64,000 nt of DNA, taken from assembly GCA_963575745.1 (NCBI GenBank), contig CAUYUJ010003603.1, positions 245,140 to 309,139 on the forward strand, given 5' to 3'. The position numbers were made by a program, and so were the translations under genes. The stretch is from Prorocentrum cordatum (Eukaryota > Sar > Dinophyceae > Prorocentrales > Prorocentraceae). The first letter of the stretch is position 1. Each line of letters starts with the position of its first letter. The notes beneath the pieces were generated by a model. It made no database searches, was not told where the DNA came from, and saw only the letters and a list, made by a program, of their open reading frames with translations. Positions 40,948 to 52,050 of this stretch are shown here, in pieces.

Positions 40948-41815
40948 AATCAGTGCAAGCTACGATGGTGCTTCGATAAGGGGTGAGGGGTGGTTCGATG
41001 ACTAGTAATGGCTGTTGCACTGATTTGTATCTTAAACTCGCATGCGTTTCGAAACTGGGAGTCATCTTGGGGCTCTCTTGGGGTTCTCGTAGGGCCCTCG
41101 GGGCCATCCTGGAGCTCTTTCTTAGGGGCTCCCTTGAGGTCCTCTGGGGGCCTTCTTGGAGCCCTCTTGGGGCTCTTTTGGGGCGTCTTGGGGCCCTGTT
41201 GGGGCGCTTTGGGGGGGTGCGCTTGAGGCTCGTTTGGGATGCTTGAGGGGCCTCTTGGGGCCGTCTTGGACCCTTTCGCTAAACACGAGGGGGGTCCTTA
41301 ATTCGGACCCCCCCCTGTCGGAGGCTCAAAAGTGCAGTCCTTGGGCCCTCTTGGCCCGCTCTTGGAGCACTCTTGGGGCCGTCTTGGGGCCCTCTTGGGG
41401 CTGTCTTGGACCGTCGTGGGGCCATCTTGATGGCTCAAGAGCCCATCGGAGGCGAAACAGCGAGACGGCAAAACACATTGGTTGTCCTTAGGTGTTTGAA
41501 GGAGTTTGGCATCTTGGAGGGGTGCTCGGAGGCATTGGACAGCACTTGAAACCGTCTTGGGGCCGTCTTGAGGCCCCTTGGACGTGTGTCGGAGGCTATC
41601 TTGACCCATCTACCGCTATCTTGGGCCATCTTGGAGGCCATCGTGCGCTCTCCGAGGCCCTCTTGGAGCCATCCTGGGCAATCCTGGACGCTGCTATGGG
41701 TCCCCCCCCCGTCCAAACGCATGGAGGCGGGGGTAAACCTCCCGAGCAGGGAAAGGAAGGAGGTTGGAAAAGGAAACGCCCTAGACCACCTGCGCCCAGA
41801 GGGCTGGTGGGATTC
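40948..41815 (+). repeat. ~1-kb tandem duplication, unit 2
   Basis: Starts GTGCAAGCTACGATGGTG and repeats the blocks of unit 1 in order, with about 90% identity by eye over the first 115 bp and the last 250 bp. Both units are mostly 12-bp CTTGGGGCC-type repeat. Confidence 0.85.
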
Positions 41816-41844
41816 CGTTATGTTTAGCTGGGGCGATCACATTT

Positions 41845-42010
41845 TTTGTGCAGGCTGCATCCCCAGCAATTGCCGTCGTCCTCCTTCTAAGCTAAATCGA
41901 GCGGTAACACCGTTTCAGGTTATCTCTCCAACAATTGCCCCACCTGACCAGTTTTGCCGATCACCCTTTCAGGCTGCCTCTCCAACTTGTATGATGTCCT
42001 TTCTCCCCCT
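41845..42010 (+). repeat. Diverged ~75-bp CCTCTCCAAC repeat
   Basis: Two to three units with CGAGCGGTAACACCGTTTCA, TATCTCTCCAACAATTGC and GGCTGCCTCTCCAACTTG. Confidence 0.55.
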
Positions 42011-42289
42011 CCGCCTGCGCAGCTACAGTCAAGATTCTGACTTGCGGACCGCTTTGAGCTCAGGAGGGGCTTCGATTTTGGGGCCGGTCCGTAGACTTCA
42101 ATCGTGGTTTAGGACCGTTCCGTAGATTTGGGGCCGTTCCGTAGGCTTCAATCGTGACATTGGTTTGTGGTTCAGGCCCGCCGTGGCCAGAACAGCCCCG
42201 TCGTTCTTTAGTATGCGCTCTTTGTGATAACACGTTGGCTGTAGAGTGGTAGTCTGTTTCGTGCTAGTTCTCCAGCGCGTAGAGTGTTC

Positions 42290-44050
42290 TTCTTGTTCCC
42301 GCCCATCTTGTGGTGTTGGGTCCTCGTTTTGAAGAGGCAGCGCCCCGCGTTCCTCCCGCCTCCTTCCTCCCCCTCGTCCTCCCCCTCCTCCCTCCTCCCA
42401 TCCCTTGCCGCTGCTCTCCGCATGCCCATCCCATTCTGGCACACCCCTCACACGGTTCGTGGCCTCATTGGGAGCTCCACCGAAGGCCCAAGCGGGAGCG
42501 TCCGCATGGCACCACCGCCCCATTTTGGCATACCTCTCACACGCTTCGTGGCCCCATAGGGTGTTCCACCCAGGGCCCCAGTGGCATAAGCCACATGCAG
42601 TTCCACCCCATTTCGGCGCACCTTTCACACGTTTCGTGGCCCCATAAGGGGCTCCGCCGCAGGCTTCAGTGGCAGGGTCCGCATGCAGTTCCACCCCCAT
42701 TTCGGCGCACCGCTCACACGTTTCGTGGTCCCATACGGGGGCTTTACCGAAGGCCCCAGTGGCAGGGTCCGCGTGCAGTTCCACCCCAATTTCGGCGCAC
42801 CGCTCACACGTTTCGTGGTCCCATACGGGGGCTTTACCGAAGGCCCCAGTGGCAGGGTCCTCATGCAGTACAACCCCCATGTCGGCGCACCCCTCACACG
42901 CTTCGTGGCCCCATAGGGTGTTCCACCCAAGGCTTCAGTGGCAGGGTCCGCATGCAGTACCACCTCCATGTCGGCGCACCCCTCACACGTTTCGTGGCCC
43001 CGTAGGGGGCTCCACCCAAGGCCCCAGTGGCAGGGTCCGCATTCAGTTCCACCCCCATGTCGGCGCACCCCTCACACGTTTCGGCCCCATAGGGTGCTCC
43101 AACTAAGGCCCCAGGGTCCACATGCAGTTCCACCCCCATGTCGGCGCCCCACTCACGCGCTTCGTGGCCCCATAGGGTGCTCTGCCAAAGGCCGTGGCAG
43201 GGTCCGCATGCAGTTCCACTTCCGTTCCGGCGCACCCCTCACACGTTTCGTGGCCCCATAGGGGGCTCCGACCAAGGCCCCAGTTGCCGGGTCCGCATGC
43301 AGTCGGCGCACCCCTCACACGCTTCGTGGCCCCATAGGGGGCTCCACCCAAGGCCCCAGTGGCAGGGTCCGCGCGCAGTTCCGTTCACACGTCTCGTGGC
43401 CCCATGGGGGGCTCCACCCAAGGCCTCAGTGGCAGGGTCCGCATGCAGTTCCACCCCCATTTCGGCGCATCCCTCACACCTTTCGTGGTTCCAAAGAGCT
43501 TTGCGCAAGGCCCAGTAGCAGGGTCCGCATGCAGTTCCACCCCGTGTCGGCGCACCCCTCGCACGTTTCGTGGCCCTATAGGGTGCTCCGCCGAAGGCCC
43601 CAGTGGCAGGGTCCGCATGCAGTTCCACCCCCATTTTGGCGAACCCCTCGCACGCTTCGTGGCTCCATAGGGTGCTTCACCGAAGGCCCCAGTGGCAGGG
43701 TCCGCATGCAGTTCCACCGCCATGTCGGCGCACCCCTCACACGCTTCGTGTCCCCATAGGGTGCTCCACCCAATGCCCCAGTGGCAGGGTCCGCAGGTCC
43801 GCATGCAGTTCCACCCCCATTTCGGCGCACCCCTCGCTCGTTTCGTAGCCCCATAGGTTGCTCCGCCCAAGGCCCCAGTGGCAGGGTCCGCATGCAGTTC
43901 CACCTCCCCATTTCGGCGCACCCCTCGCACGTTCCGCGACCCCATAGGGTGCTCAACCGACGTCTCCGGTGGCAGCGTCCGCATGGCGTACCTGTGTCAA
44001 TTGTGGCACACCCGTCACATGCGTCGTGATCCCAGAGAGGTTCATCGAGG
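42290..44050 (+). repeat. 90-bp satellite S90, forward array
   Basis: About 18 units of 89-93 bp. Each has CACACGTTTCGTGGCCCCAT, AGGGTGCTCCACCCAAGGCC, CCAGTGGCAGGGTCCGCATG and CAGTTCCACCCCCATTTCGG, then CGCACCCCT. Starts near 42681, 42771, 42861 and 42950 show the period. The leader 42290-42420 (GTCCTCGTTTTGAAGAGGCA, then CTCC-rich) also recurs inverted at 51010-51115. Confidence 0.93.
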
Positions 44051-44199
44051 TCGATATTCACAACTGCGTTACTCACAACTGCACATGGTTGGGCCCCTCG
44101 CCAGGATAATTATTATTTCTCCTCCTCCTCCTCATCCTTATCCTCTCCCTTCTGACGAACTAGAGCGGTAACCCGTGCAGTGTACTTACCAGTGGCGCC

Positions 44200-44700
44200 C
44201 CCCGCCCCAAAGAAATGTTGAAGTCAGCGTTTCGCTTGAGACGTCCTCAGAATTTGCTCCGAAAGCAGACGGTGCTGATCACGCAAACGAGCACACCGCC
44301 TGAGACATTCCCACCATCTTGGTGCGAGCCCCTGAGTGTCCCGGCCCATGGCGCCCACCCCTTTGGAGTGCTAAGCCCAGCGCCTCGCCTGAGACATCCT
44401 CAGAATCTGCTCCGAAAGCAGATGATGCAGAGGAAGGGGACGAGCACACCACCTGAGACATCCCCACAGTTGAGCGCGAATCCTGGAATGTCTTTACCCC
44501 TGGCGTCTCCCGTCGGAGTGCTAAGACCAGCGCTTCGCTTGAGACATCATCAGAATATGTTCCGCCACCAGTGGATGTTGAGTACGCAAATGAGCAAATC
44601 GCTCGAGCCATCCCCACGACCTGATCGCTAATCCTGGAGTGTCCTGAATCCTGGCGCCCCCTGCTGAAACCAGCGCCTCACCTAAGACATCCTCGGAATC
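44200..44700 (+). repeat. S150 satellite, array 4
   Basis: Three units with TGAGACATCCTCAGAATCTG, CTCCGAAAGCAGA and CCTGAGACATTCCCACCATC. Confidence 0.88.
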
Positions 44701-44870
44701 TTTGTGAATGGGTCTGGGTATGAGTGAGTCTGAGTGATGAAGTGATGTGGCTGAGTCTGAGTGAGGAGCAGCTGGCCTGAGTATACGTGAGTCTACTGGC
44801 GAGTGATTCTGGGTGTGAGTGAGACTGGCTATATTAGCGATTTTGGGCGTGAGTGGGTTTGACTATTATC
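44700..44870 (+). repeat. 16-bp GAGTCTGAG array
   Basis: Short, diverged array between S150 and spacer E. Confidence 0.75.
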
Positions 44871-44909
44871 GACGTCGGGGGGGGGGGAGAGCAGGAGGGG
44901 GTGAGGAAT

Positions 44910-45130
44910 CGGCTCGGTCTTGAATACTTACTCGACGCGGAGGTCTCCATATGTGCACCTCCTCATGTTCATGTCACGTCTCGCCGGGGAAATCGGTCTG
45001 TGAGCATTTGGGTGTGAGAGCGAGTCCGCGTAGACGACGGGTGCGACTACGACGACGACAGCGACGGCTTCAGTGACGTCCTCCTCCTCCTCCTCCTCCT
45101 CCTCCGGCTCCTCCTCCTATGGACATTGTA
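44910..45130 (+). repeat. Spacer repeat E, copy 2
   Basis: TACTCGACGCGGAGGTCTCC, CATATGTGCACC, GTCACGTCTCGCCGGGGAA, GAGTCCGCGTAGACGACGGG, GACAGCGACGGCTTCAGTGA and (CTC)n, in the same order as copies 1 and 3. Confidence 0.8.
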
Positions 45131-46900
45131 AGTGGAGATGGGCGACACCAAAATAGAGAGCACTGTGAGTGGATCTGAGAGTGAGCGACCTGAGTGTGAT
45201 TGAGTCTGACTGCGAGTGAGCCCAGGAATGGCTGAGTGTGGGTGAGTCTAGGACTGGGAGGGCCTGAGTACGGGTGCGTCTGGGTATGAGTGAGTCTGCG
45301 TACGAGTGATTCTGAGCGTGAGTGCGACTGGGTCTGAGCAAGTCTGAGTGTGAGTGAGTCTGAGTATGAGTCTGACGAGTCTGAGTCTGAGTATGCGTGA
45401 GTCTGAGTGCGACTGAGTCTGAGTGCGAGGGGGTCTATGTGTGTGCGTGTGCGAGGGGGTCTATGAGTGCGATTGAGTCCGGGTGTGAGTGGGTCTCTTG
45501 ATGAGTGAGTTTGAGCGCTAATCGATATGAGTGTAAGCGAGTCTGAGTATGATTGAGTCTGATGAGGGGTGAGTCTGAGCTTGAGTGGGTATGGGTCTGG
45601 CGGGGAAGAGGAGGAGGAGGAGGGAGGTGTGATCGATGTGGGTGTGAGCGATTGGAGTGTGAGTGCCCCCCTGAGTGCGGGTGAGCCTAGGAATGATTAA
45701 GCTCGAGTGAGAGCGAGTCTATAGGGAGAGGGAGTTTGAGTATGAGCGAGTCTGAGTGTGAGTGAGTCTGCGTCGGAGTGAGTCTGAGCGTGGACAAGTC
45801 TGAGTGAGAGCGGGTCTGAGTCTGAGTGTCGAGACTGAGACTGAATATGAGTGAGTCGAGTGTGAGTGAATTTGAGTGTGAGTGGGTCTGGGTATGAGCG
45901 GGTCTCAGTGAGTGAGCCCGAGCGTGGGCAAGTCCGAAAATGATTTGGTTTTGGTATTGGTAAGATAGGTATGCGTCTGAGTATGAGTGGACCTGAGTAC
46001 GAGTGAGTTTGTGTATGGGTGAGTCTGAGGCTCGGCAAATCCCGAAGGGAGTACACCCGAGTGTGAGCTAATCTAAGTGTGAGTGAGCCTTGGTGCGAGC
46101 GACTGTGACAATGATTTGGATCTAAGTACGAGGGCGTTTGGGTATGCGTGGGTCACAAATATGACTGAGCAAGTTTGAGTGCGAGTGCGTCCAGGTATGA
46201 GAGACTGGGTACCGGCGCGTCTGAGTATGATTGAGTCTGTTTGTGGGTGAGTCTGCGTGTGAGTGAGTCTGCGAGCGAGCAAGACAGTGCGAGAGTGCCT
46301 GATTATGAGTTTGACGTGTCCGAGTCTGAGTATGCGTCAGTCTGGGTGTGAGTGAGTCTGGGTGCAATTGAGTCTGAGCATTTGTGTGCGCGAATCTGAG
46401 TATGAGTGAGTCTGGGTGTGAGGGAGTCTGAGAGTGAGTGAGCCTCTTTATGGGTGAGTGTCTGGGTGTGGGAGAGGAAGAGGAGGAGGGAGGTGAGGAG
46501 TTGTGAGCAATCTGGGTTTGAGCGATTGGAGAGCAAATGAGTCTCCGTGTGAGTGAGCCCAGGGATGATTGAGTTAGAGTGTGAGTGAGTTTGGGCATGA
46601 GAGGTTCTGAGTACGAGCGAGTCTGAGTATGAATGGGCCTGGGTATAAGTGAGTCTTAGTCTAAATAAGCCTGAGCGTGAGCAAGTCTGAGTGTGAGCGG
46701 TGACTGTGGGCAAGTCCGAGTGTGAGTGGGTCCGGGTATGAGTATAATGGGTATGAGTCTCAGTGTGAATGGTCGAAGCACAAGAGAGCTTGCGCATTGT
46801 TGGGTCTGAGGGTTCCATTTGAGTTCTGAAGTGTAGGGGGGCCTGCATGCGAGCGAGCCTGAATGTGAGTGAGCCGAAGTACGAACGCGTCAGGACTTGA
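45131..46900 (+). repeat. 16-bp GAGTCTGAG array, 1.8 kb
   Basis: The longest such array, with GAGTCTGAGTGTGAGT and GAGTCTGAGTATGAGC-type units. GGAAGAGGAGGAGGAGG patches lie at 45605 and 46470. The opposite strand is open in long Thr/Ser/His/Leu/Gln frames, which are artefacts. Confidence 0.88.
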
Positions 46901-46904
46901 TTTC

Positions 46905-47540
46905 GTGACGACCTGGGAAATCACCACCGTCTGCTCCGAGAGCAAACCGGCAAACCGCATGCGACATCCCCACAATCTGGGCGCGAGTCCTGGAGTGTCC
47001 CCAACCCTGGCGCCCCCCCCAGGAGTACTGGAGCCAACGTCTCGCTTAAGACATCCTCAGAATCTGTTCCGAAACCAGGGGATGCTGAGCACACAAACGA
47101 GCAAGCCGCCTGAGACATCCCAACAATCTGGGCGCGAATCCTGGATTGTCCCCACCACTTGCCCCCTCGCTTAGGAGTGCTGAAACCAGCGCCTCGATTG
47201 ACACATCGTCCACGTCTGCCCCGAAGCCAGACGATGTTGAGCACGCGAACGAGCAAACTGCCTGAGACACTCCCACAATGTGGGCACGAATCCTGGAATG
47301 TCCTGGCCCCTGGCGACACCCCCCCTTCGGCGTGATAAAAACAGCGCCTCGCCAGAGACATCCTCAGAACCTGCTCCGGCAACAGAGGATGCTGAGCATG
47401 CAAATGAGCAAACCGCTTGAGACATCCCCACACTCTCGGCGCGAATCTTGGAACGTCCTACACCCTGGTGCCCCCCCTTCCGGTGTGCTAAAACCAGCCA
47501 CTCGCCTGAGGCATCCTCAGAATCTTTGTGCGAATTTTGA
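46905..47540 (+). repeat. S150 satellite, array 5
   Basis: Four units. Starts near 47030, 47178, 47333 and 47488 give a 150-155-bp period. Confidence 0.88.
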
Positions 47541-47800
47541 GCATGGGTGAGCATGAGTGAGAAAGTCATGTCCTCAGTGATAATGGGTGTGAGTGACTTG
47601 GGAATTCAATATGAGAGGGTTACGAGTGTGAGTTAGTCTGGGTGCAGTTGAGTCCGATGGTGAGGGAGTCTGAGTGTGTGTGAGTCTTAGCTTGAGTGAG
47701 TCTGGCTTCACTAAGGTTGAATATGCGTGAGTCAGAATCTGTCTGAGTATGATTGAGTCCCAATGTCAGGGAGGAAAAGGAGGAGGGGGGTGAGGGAGAG
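47541..47800 (+). repeat. 16-bp GAGTCTGAG array
   Basis: Diverged units as elsewhere, ending in a GGAGGAGGGGGG patch. Confidence 0.75.
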
Positions 47801-47804
47801 GAGT

Positions 47805-47995
47805 CGACGCGGTTAGGGTAAGAAGTACTCGACGCGGAGATCCCCATATTTGCATATCATACTCCTGTCACGTTTCGCCGGGGAATTCTGTCTATGAGCA
47901 CTTGGGCGTGAGAGTGGGTCCGCGTAGACGACAGGCTCGACAAGGACGACAACAGCGACGACCTCAGTGACGCCCTCCTAGGGAAACCCAAGTGA
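47805..47995 (+). repeat. Spacer repeat E, copy 3
   Basis: TACTCGACGCGGAGATCCCC, CATATTTGCATATCATACTC, GTCACGTTTCGCCGGGGAA, GGTCCGCGTAGACGACAGG and GACAACAGCGACGACCTCAG. It lacks the long CTC end. Confidence 0.8.
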
Positions 47996-48164
47996 AAGAG
48001 CGAGGGGCGGGTCCTGTTGCCGTTCCCCCCGCGGCAATTCAGGTAAACGCGCAGGACGTTGCTATGCCCGCTTTTTCGCGTGCTGCTCTTCGGGTGCCCG
48101 AGTGCCAGCAGGCACTTGGGGTGCCCGAGTGCCACGCCTGCTATCTCGCGGTAGCAATGTGTGA

Positions 48165-48600
48165 GTGGTTTTCAGTGCAATTGAATCTGAGCGTGTTGAT
48201 CTAAGTGTGAACGAATCGGAGTGTGACTGGGCCCGGGTATGATCGAGCTTGAGTGGGAGGGAGTCTGTATGTCTTGTGAGACGAGTGCGTCTGGGTCTGT
48301 ATAAGTGAGTATGACCGCGCGCGAGTCAAACTGCGAGTGGGTCTGGCTGTGGGCGAGCCTGAGTGTGGGCGAATAATCTGAGTATGCGTGAGCCTACATG
48401 CGAGGTAGTCTGCGTACGCATGAGTCTGAGGGGTGGCGAGTCTGAGTGTGAATGGGTGTAAGTCTGAGTCGGTGTGGGCGCGGGCGAGTCAGAGTTTGAG
48501 CGGGCCTGAGTGTGAGAAAGGAAGTATATGTGAGCCCGCGTGTGATCGGATATGATCATGGGCGAGTCTGGATGCGACGAATGAGTCTGAGTGAGGACAA
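48165..48600 (+). repeat. 16-bp GAGTCTGAG array, diverged
   Basis: Preceded at 48126-48160 by the TGCTATCTCGCGGTAGCAAT junction also seen at the ends of S150 arrays. Confidence 0.7.
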
Positions 48601-48699
48601 GGGGCCCGCGAGTAACTCCGAACGCGGGCATGCGCGTCCAAGGAGGGAAAACGGGAAGGAAATGCGTGAGTGGGTTGGTGAGGATCACACATGTCCAAA

Positions 48700-49000
48700 C
48701 AAAGATATGGGGCAGGAGCCGACGAACCGCCTCAAACACCCCCGCGATCTGAGCGCAAATCCTGAGGTGTCCTCCCCCTTGGCTGCTCCGCCCCGTGGTG
48801 CCAAAACGCGGCGCGTGCTACATCGCAGTGGGCACTGGGCCACGTAAAGGACGCGTCTGGGGGCGGCAATGCAATCCAACCGCTTGAAACATCCCCCCGA
48901 TCTGAACGCGAAGCCACACATGTCCCCTTCCCATGGCGACCCCCCCGGGGGTGCCCAAGAGCAACGCTTGAGACAACATCTTGGCGAAGGGCCCAACCAT
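48700..49000 (+). repeat. S150-related satellite, strongly diverged
   Basis: CCGCCTCAAACACCCCCGCG, ACCGCTTGAAACATCCCCCC and TGCTACATCGCAGTGGGCAC recall S150 and its junction motif. Confidence 0.6.
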
Positions 49001-49059
49001 TTGCAGCTGCGAGTATCGCGTACAGGTGATGGCCGTCGACCGCTGGGCCCTTCGGTGCA

Positions 49060-50460
49060 GCTCCCTATCGGGCTGCGAAGCGTGTGAATGGTGTGCCGAA
49101 TTATGCGCGGGTGCGCCATGCGGACGTCGCCACTAGGGCCCCTGGATGTCAACCCCCTAGGGGCCACGAAGGGTGTGAGGGGTGTTTGGACTCGGGTACG
49201 CCATTCGGACGTTGCCGTTGTGGCGTTGTGGGTTTCGGTGGAGTTCCTTCTGGGGCCACGAAACGTGTGAGAGGTGTGTCGGATTGGTGCGGGAACGCCA
49301 TACGGGCGCTGCCGCTGGGGGTCTCGGTGGAAGTCTCAGAACAAGCAGCAACGAAGCGTTTGAGGAGTGTGCCGAATCGGGCGCTGGTACGCCTTGCGGA
49401 CTGTGCCACGGGACCTTTCGGCGAAGCTCCTTGCAGAGCAACGAAACGTGCGACGGGTGTGCCGAGGTGGGTGCGAGTGCGCAATGCGGAGTGTGCCGTT
49501 GGGGCCTGCGGTGGAGCTTTCTGTGGGGCCACGACGTGTGTGATGGGTGTGCCGAATCGGGCGCGGGTACGCGACGCGGAGTTTGCCACGGAGGGTTTCG
49601 GTGAAGTTCCCATGAGGGGCCACGGGACGTGTGAGTGGTGTGTCGAATAGGGCGCGGGTACGCCATGGGGACTGTGCCATTAGATCCTTCGGCTGAACTC
49701 CTTATGGGGACACGAAACGTCGAAACGTGTGAAAGGTGTGCCGAACTGGGTGCTGGTACGCCATGCAAGCTGTGCCTCTGGGGCCTTCGGTGGACCTTTC
49801 ATACAGGGGCCACGAATCGTGTAAGGGGTGGACCGGATCGGGTGCGGGTGCGTCTTGCGGACTGTGCCGCTGGGTCTTTCGGAGGAGTTCTTTGTAGAAC
49901 CACGACGCGTATGAGGAGTGTGCCGAGCCTCGTGCGGGTGCGCCATGCTGAGCGGATTGTGCCATTGGGGCCTTCGGTGGAGCTTTTTCGGTGCCTCGCA
50001 ACGTGTCAGGGGTGTGCCGAGTAGGGCGCGGTTACGCCATGAGGACTGTGCCGCTGGGCCCTTCGGCGGAGCTCCGTCTGGGGCCACTAGACGTGTGAGG
50101 GGGGGTATGCCAAATCGGGCGCGGGTACGCCATGCGGACTGCGCCCTCGGTAGAGCTCCCTAAGGAGCCACGAAGCGAGTGAGTGTTGTGCCGAACCGGA
50201 TGCTGGCACGCCATGCGGATGGTGCCGTTGGTGTTTTCGGTGGAGATTCCGATGGGGTCACGGAGCGTGTGAGGGGTGTTCCGAATCGGGCGCGGGTACG
50301 CCATGCGGACTCTGCCACGGGGGCTATCGGCGGAGCTCCCTATGGGGCCACGAAGCGTGTGAGGGGTGTGCCGACTCGGGTGCGGGTACGCCGTGCGGAC
50401 CGTGCCATTGGGGCTTTCGGTGAGGCCCCCTGTGCAGCCACGAACCGTGTGAGGGGTGTA
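49060..50460 (-). repeat. 90-bp satellite S90, inverted array
   Basis: About 15 units reading GGGGCCACGAAACGTGTGAG, GGGTGTGCCGAATCGGGCGC, GGGTACGCCATGCGGACTGT and GCCACTGGGGCCTTCGGTGG, then AGCTCC. These are the reverse complement of the units at 42290-44050. Units are 90-95 bp. No gene. Confidence 0.93.
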
Positions 50461-51005
50461 CTGAAGTTGATGACGATGATGGTGATGATGACGGCGGCGA
50501 TGATGACGATAGTGGTGATGATGACGGCCATGATGATGATAATGATGATGATGATGAGGACGATGTCGATGATGACGATGATGATGACGACGACGACGAC
50601 GACGATGACGATGGCGATGACGATGGCGATGGTGATGGTGATGATGATGCTGATGATGGTGATGATCATGTTCATGTTCATGCTCATGATCATGCTCATG
50701 CTGCTGCTGATGAAGATCATGATAACGGTGATGGTGATGGTGATGGTGTTGGTGATACTGATGGTGATGGCGATGGTAGTGATGGTGGTGGTGGTGTTGA
50801 TGGTGATTGTGGTGATGATGATGCTGATGGTCATTATCATGATCATGATCATGATCATGATGACGATGATGGTGACGATTATGTTCATGATGATGGTGAT
50901 GATGATGATGATGCTGCTGATGATGATGATGATGATGATGATGGTGATGGTGATGGTGATGGTGATGGTGATGATGACGATGACGATGACGATGGCGATG
51001 ATATT
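50461..51005 (+). repeat. (GAT/GGT)n microsatellite
   Basis: 545 bp of GATGATG, GGTGATG and CATGATC variants. It lies between the inverted S90 array and its inverted leader. The His-rich and Met-rich frames are artefacts. Confidence 0.97.
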
Positions 51006-51129
51006 TGCGACGAGGAGGGCAGAGGCAATGAGGGGGAGGAAGGAGGAGGGGGAGGAGGAGCAGAGGAGAGGAGAGGGACGCGGGGCACTGTCTCTTCAAA
51101 ACGAGGACCTTAAACCACAGGATGATTGG

Positions 51130-51775
51130 TAATAAACCTGGCGGTGCAGAAGCATGCAAACCGCCTGAGACATCTCCACAAACGTGTCACGAACCCTGGA
51201 GTGTCCCAACCCCTGGCGGCTCCCCCTTGGGATGCCCAAGTGCCTCGCCTGCTATATCGCGGTGAGCAATGGACCACCAAAACGAAAACAGTTTGGAAGG
51301 GGGGGGCAGAAACAAGCAAACCGCCTGAGGCATCTTCACGAACTGCTCAGAAAGCACGGGACGATGGGCACGCAAGCATACAAGCCGCTTGAGGCATCCC
51401 CACAATCTGGGCGCGAATCCTGGAGTGTCCTAACCCCTGGCGCCCACCCGTAGGAGTGCTGAAAACAGCGCCTCGCCTGAGACATCCTTAGGATCTGCTC
51501 CGAAAGAAAAGGATGTTGGGCACGCAAACAGGCAAACCACCTGAGACATCCCCACAATCTGGGCGCGAATCCTGGACTGTCCTGACCCCTGGCCCCCCCT
51601 TGTCGGAGTGATGAAACCAGCGTCTCGCCTGAGACATCCTCAGAATCTGCTCCGAACGCAGAAGACGTTGGGCACGCAAACAAGCAAACCGCTTGAGACA
51701 TCCCCAGAATCTGGTCTCAAATCCTGGAGAGTCCTGACCCCGGCGCCCTCCCCTAGGGGTGCTCGAGTGTTACCC
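51130..51775 (+). repeat. S150 satellite, array 6
   Basis: Units with starts near 51458 and 51608 (150 bp). TGCTATATCGCGGT junctions lie at 51250-51263 and 51777-51790. Confidence 0.88.
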
Positions 51776-51799
51776 CTGCTATATCGCGGTGGGCTTTGG

Positions 51800-52050
51800 A
51801 CCACAAATGAGTACGAGTGAATCTGAGTCTGAGCATGACAGGGGTATGAATGTGAGTTAGTCTGAGTGTGGGTGAGTCCGAGAGTGAGTGAGCCTGAGTT
51901 TGAGCGAGTCTGATTGTGAGTGAGTATGAGTCTATTGAGTCTGAGTGCGAGAGAGTCTGCGTGCGCGTGAGTTTGAGTGTGAGTGAGTCTGAGTGTAAGT
52001 GAGTCTGGCTATGATTGACTATGAGTGAGTCTGAGTGTGAGTGGGTCATT
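51800..52050 (+). repeat. 16-bp GAGTCTGAG array
   Basis: Last array of this type, closing the 34-52 kb satellite mosaic. Confidence 0.85.

Noticed and set aside
45131-46900. Thr/Ser/His/Gln-rich minus frames resembling a repetitive surface protein
   Set aside because: The 16-residue period is exactly three 16-bp DNA units, all three frames are open, and no start or signal peptide is consistent.
50032-51159. 375-codon His-rich minus frame and 317-codon Met-rich plus frame
   Set aside because: Translations of the (GAT/GGT)n tract fused to S90 satellite.
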